Below the pieces are notes generated by a model, which was not told the origin of the DNA, did not search any database, and saw only the letters and a program-made list of their open reading frames with translations. 22,020 nt of DNA from Terana coerulea (Eukaryota; Basidiomycota; Agaricomycetes; Polyporales; Phanerochaetaceae). The stretch spans positions 1-22,020 of the forward strand of contig JAKOGH010000118.1 in assembly GCA_024811115.1 (NCBI GenBank). Direction: 5' to 3'. Made by a program: the position numbers and the translations under genes. This document shows, one piece after another, positions 17,755 to 22,020 of this stretch. The number at the start of each line of letters is the position of its first letter. The first letter of the stretch is position 1.

Positions 17755-19452
17755 ATGATACCTTTTCATGGCTTTGAGTCGTACGTTGGTGCGTTAGCAC
17801 CGATTTTCGCAGTTTCTAAAGGAGGCGGCGGCCTCCGACGGAAAACTCTTCTGACCGACGACCACCCTTTTTCTGCTTGCCAGCCCTTTGAATTCTCAAT
17901 TGTGATCGGGAAAGAAGTGTCTGAATGCCCGTACCACGTTCAGGTTCCGCGCACAACCTTGACCCGCAACCTCGCGCCGCTTGCCGGCGAGATGTACGCA
18001 GAGATACAACAAGCCTTCGCCGACAACATCGCTGTGACAGACGGTAGGCTAATCTCACAGACAATAAGGGTCCTTGTCTAACGGCTGTTAACCTCAGGAT
18101 GGGACGAACTCCCAGTCTTGGACAATGCGATGCAAGTTGTCGCAAGAGCCAGCACCCGGCTCTTTGTCGGGCTCCCTCTGTGTACGTATTCATGCCTGCC
18201 ATGCATCGTTCGTTGCCAGGTCTTTGAACAGCGATAATCTACACAGGCCGAAATCAAGAATACATCGACATCAGTATGAAGTTCACGGACTATGTCATTG
18301 GAGTTGGGATGGTCCTTCCGCTTTTCCCTAGGTTCTTGAAAGGGTAAGGTTGATTGGCCTCTTCTCTCGTTTGGAATCACATACTGAGATTTTTGTATAG
18401 CCCTGTAAAGCGTTTGATAAGCAATGTGGGCATCATGATAGATCGTGCACTCGTACTAGTGGGGCCGATAATTCAAGAGAGACTGCAGGTCATGCAGGAA
18501 TATGGCGATGAATGGAAGGATAAGCCTGTCAGTAAAGACGAGTAGACTTCAGCGTAGCATGCACTGACAAATTTCTTCAAGAACGATATGCTGCAGTGGC
18601 TGATGGATGCCGCCGAGGGCGAGGAAAAAACACCAAGAATGATTACGAAGCGTTTACTTGTAGTGGGGTTTGCCGCTATCCATAACACGACAAACGTAGG
18701 CTGTCCGGTTTTCTCACATCAGCGATCCATACTCACATAACCACCAGGTATTCACACAAGCTGTGTACTTTCTAGCAGCTAATCCGTGGTGCCTGCAGCC
18801 CCTTCGCGAAGAAGTGGAAGGGGTTCTCGCGCAAGACGGTTGGTCGAGAACGTCGCTGCAGAAGATGCACAAGTTAGACAGCTTCTTGACGGAGACCCAT
18901 CGAATGACTTGGGTACCACGTTCGCCTCGCGACGGTGCCTGTTCGTTCTTCTACTGACGCACATTTGTCGCCACTTGAACAGGGCTCCTGACACGTAAAG
19001 CCATGAAGGATTATACATTCTCCGACGGGACGTTCGTGCCCAAAGGCAGCCACGTGTCAACTATAACGCTTGCGACCCACAACTGCGCGGACTTCTATTC
19101 TGACCCCTTCGTCTTCCGTCCTTGGCGATTTTCAGACATGAGACATGGTGCTGAAGAGGACGACAAGCACCAGTTTGTGAATGTGACTCCGTCGTACCTG
19201 CATTTCGGCCTAGGGAAACACACGTGGTAAGCACCAACTTACGCCTAGTCACAGTAGTAGATTAGTCTAATGCATAGGCAATAGTCCTGAACGGTTCTTC
19301 GCTGCCCAAGAGCTGAAGACCATGCTGGCGCACCTCGTCATGACGTACGATGTGAAGATGAAGGAAGAGGGCAAGGTTCCCGAGCCCACAGTATTCGGAG
19401 ATTTTCGTCTCCCGATAGAACGGCGAAGGTCATGTTCAGAAAACGACGGTAG
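17755..19452 (+). pseudogene. Cytochrome P450, tandem copy 2, lacking the 5' exons
   Basis: Exons equivalent to 4-11 of copy 1: 17884-18043, 18098-18181, 18247-18343, 18401-18527, 18582-18695, 18748-18919, 18983-19226, 19285-19452. Lengths equal copy 1 once single-base losses are allowed for. Motifs present: GFAAIHNTT, ETHR (ExxR), PWRF and the heme loop FGLGKHTCPERFF, with Cys retained but the usual CxG glycine replaced by Glu. Only 183 bases separate the copy 1 stop from the first matching exon, so the membrane anchor and exons 1-3 are absent. The ATG at 17755 opens an in-frame but unrelated lead-in (MIPFHGFESYVGAL); SYVGAL may be a remnant of SYYGAL in exon 2. One base is missing near 19415 (LPNRTAKVMF becomes LPIERRRSCS). 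Preserved splicing suggests recent truncation or a collapsed assembly; a real short gene is less likely. Confidence 0.72.
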
Positions 19453-22020
19453 CGCCACGGTGAAAGCTTTCGTCTTCGCTTGCGACTTCGCTGGTATGTT
19501 TGATCGGAATAGGTATCATAGACGAAAGTATTGCAGCACTGGTGTAGTACATACACTACATGGATGGCGCTCGACTACATACGAGTCGGTGAGGGCAAGA
19601 TGCGGGACATCGGCGTCGTCGCGGTACGCACTCGTGCTGACGGTATGCGCGTTATTCCTGCTACAATTGAGTGAGGATCTTGTACGCCTCTCATATATCA
19701 GTGTGTGCGCTGCCACGCAGATACCCACTAGGATTTGCGGCACGCAAAATCAACAAGAGGTCACTGCAGGGCATGGAGTGCCGGCAGTGGATGCAAGGAG
19801 GTCGCCTGCACACAGGCCCGGGTGCTCTTCGTCGACGCAGACCCTTTCAGTCGCGTGCATGTCCGCGCGAGTAATGAGAGTGCGGTGGAAGAAAGAGAAG
19901 TCGCAAGAGAGCCTGCGAGCCCCAGCATAGGTAGGTAAGCACAGGCGTGCGATGCGAGGATCTTCTGCATGCCAAGCGCGGTCGCTTTGTCCTTCAAGAG
20001 CTTGAAGGAGAAGCCCGTTCAGGGCCTGGTTCTCGACGTCAAAGTGGGTGTTGCGTATATTTCTTCTTATTAGCCATGATATGACTTCTGGAAGGCCCTG
20101 CAGAGATCGCGGCGCTGCAGCCTGCCGTCAACGTCGGTGGTCTGCAGGGCTTGTCGACGAGGGTGGACCGTGGCGGCGTCCAGGCAGGAGCGGGCGCTAC
20201 ATGCACGAACGCGCTTTGCAGTCACGTGAGGCTGCTTACATACGCACTCATGGACGCGTCTGCCAGTGCTAGTGACTCCTGGTCTCGGACTGCTGTCTTT
20301 CTTAACCTTCCACCTCCAAATTTTCACTTTCTCAGCATTCCTACAAAAAGACTTGAAGCGAAGAATTGAACGACCACTTGGTTTTAATTTAACGGAATTA
20401 TAAACATAAAAAACGGCAAATACAGATTCACACAAGAACCTCCGCAGAGTGCAGTGTCTGAGCTGGCCACCGACGGACTCCCAAACACAGGCCCGTGAGT
20501 GTGCGGTGTCCTCTCTCTGCATGCATACTCACCACATTGACTCTTCTAGGTAGACCAGCGATTCACGCTTCTTTACCAGGACCATGAGACACAAGCTGCC
20601 GTCGTCTTCCGTCTTCCCCGCGATTACTCCACTACAACCTCTACTATCAAGCTACTTGCAAGCCACTACACCTGCTGCTCAGAGGCAACCCTGCAGTGGG
20701 TCCAATAGTGCCGCGAGACGGCAGTGCTTCGGGTCGAAAATGCCGCATGGCCTGCTCAGTGTTCTGTGGCGCGTTTCCAGCCGACGATGCTTGTGTGCTC
20801 GCTGCTTCCCGTGTGACAGCTGCGTAGCCCATCTCCGTATGCCCGCTTCCGCGTGCTGAGGGGTAAGGGGTGGTATGTGTACGGCTCGACGCGGCGCATG
20901 CATGGCCTGCAGCTCCGGAGGTCAGGGACTCGCACTTCCGCCGCGCGCTGTCAGCCCACAGGCTGACGTGTCGCGGCCCCGTTCCTGACGTTTGTTTCCC
21001 AATCTCCAGTAGCGGTGTGGTACTACTGAGCCGTTTTGGAAGGAAATATTTTCACTCTACACCATAATGCTCGCTGGTGCTGGCGTTCAAAAGCTCATAA
21101 AATTTCGTCGTGAGTGAATTTTGTACAGCGATATCCCATGCTTCTCCCATGCCTTTCTTGCGTCCATGAAAATACAGTTACAATGTCCCCCAACTCCACA
21201 CCACCATTTCACTTATTGGCCAATGTTCCTCGATGCAAAATACAGCTGGCAGATGCTTAAATCATTTCTTTTCCCAGAGGTTTCTCTATCATTGAGCGAG
21301 CACTTACTTTAGGCCACACTCGCGAATCTCGATAATATTCAGCCCTTCGTGGCTATCGGCCAAGAGCGTTTAATCGACTGCACACTGCTCGGACGAGACG
21401 AAGTGGTATCTGTAGTCGCGGTCTCGAGGTATGTCAGCGGCTCGTCGCGGCGGCTCCATATAACGCCTTACCAATATTCTCGACAACCCATAGGCCACTT
21501 CCCAAAACCCGAACCATTGCCTTGTTGCGCTGGGGATGCCGCCTCCATCAAATGCGGTGAAGAGGCCACTAAGCTCTGCGGTATCGGACTTCATGTTACC
21601 CCGTCGTGAATCGTGCATGCAGGCGCTGGGAGCCCCTTCATTGTCTTATAGACACCCTCTAGAGCTGATTGAAGACTGTCATGCAGTGTTTGATGCTCAG
21701 AGGCAAGTATCAGTTTCGAAGATGCTATAGCTATACCGGTAGCTGTGCTATCCCAGTGGGCCCTCATATCACCAAGATTCTCTGTTCGAACCGCTACCGC
21801 GGGTCTTCATGCTCTGAAAGTTCATAAACTCTGATGGGCTCCTGACTTTGCGGACACGAGACACTCCACGGGTTCTTTGCGACGGAGCCGCAGTACGTCA
21901 AGGCGGATAGAGCCTATGCAAGACGCTGTGATCAATCGATGAACAACAGCGGCGTTGCTGTGAATGCTGCGGTTACAAATGGCCGACTCTGGACTATCAG
22001 CTTCTCCAATGCCGGCCTGG
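19453..22020. other. 2.6-kb region with no recognised gene
   Basis: Many overlapping frames under 160 codons on both strands, none with a recognisable domain. A minus-strand segment at about 21375-21620 has an intron-like unit (donor GTAAGG, GCTGAC branch-like site, acceptor CTACAG) and could be the end of an unknown gene. A plus-strand segment at about 19970-20045 reads VALSFKSLKEKPVQGLVLDV before a possible donor. Neither is firm enough to annotate as a gene. Confidence 0.4.

Noticed and set aside
21740..21805. Possible tRNA gene suggested by GTTCGAACCGC, similar to a T-arm/B box
   Set aside because: No matching A box, acceptor stem or anticodon arm could be built around it.
1..22020. CRISPR arrays, bacterial operons, phage or viral sequences
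   Set aside because: Intron-rich eukaryotic genes throughout. No spaced direct repeats or virus-like proteins were seen.

Overview
The window looks like Agaricomycete (Basidiomycota) nuclear DNA. Genes are intron-dense: almost every intron is 48-65 nt with GT-AG ends, exons are short (down to 16 nt), and genes sit on both strands with short spacers. The protein families also fit: a fungal S41 peptidase with a CASTC motif, a fungal multi-pass membrane protein, cytosolic seryl-tRNA synthetase, IPNS-like 2OG-Fe(II) oxygenases and ent-kaurene-oxidase-like P450s. No species can be assigned from sequence alone.

Layout. 1-906 (+): 3' part of an S41-family peptidase. 1517-2568 (+): multi-pass membrane protein of unknown function. 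2826-4490 (-): cytosolic seryl-tRNA synthetase, 7 exons. 5069-5898 (+): two-exon acidic, probably disordered protein with basic patches. 6841-8416 and 8942-10544 (+): tandem pair of 2OG-Fe(II) dioxygenases whose exons 2-10 match one for one in length. 11292-13412: long palindromic transposable element (arms about 720 nt, CACT...AGTG ends, TAT direct repeat) carrying in its left arm a 639-bp hAT-type MITE (11407-12045) with a perfect 8-bp target duplication. 15630-17700 and 17755-19452 (+): tandem pair of P450 genes, the second lacking the 5' exons. No gene was recognised in 13416-15629 or 19453-22020.

How it fits together. The left part is ordinary housekeeping and hypothetical genes. The right part has an accessory character: two tandemly duplicated oxidative enzyme pairs separated by nested transposons, as in basidiomycete specialised-metabolism loci. 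No scaffold-forming enzyme (terpene cyclase, PKS, NRPS) was seen, so a pathway is only inferred.

Caveat. Conserved exons, including the essential SerRS, lack single bases at several places, often beside short homopolymers. All recognised indels are losses. This points to uncorrected consensus errors more than to true gene death, so several apparently broken genes may be intact in the organism.
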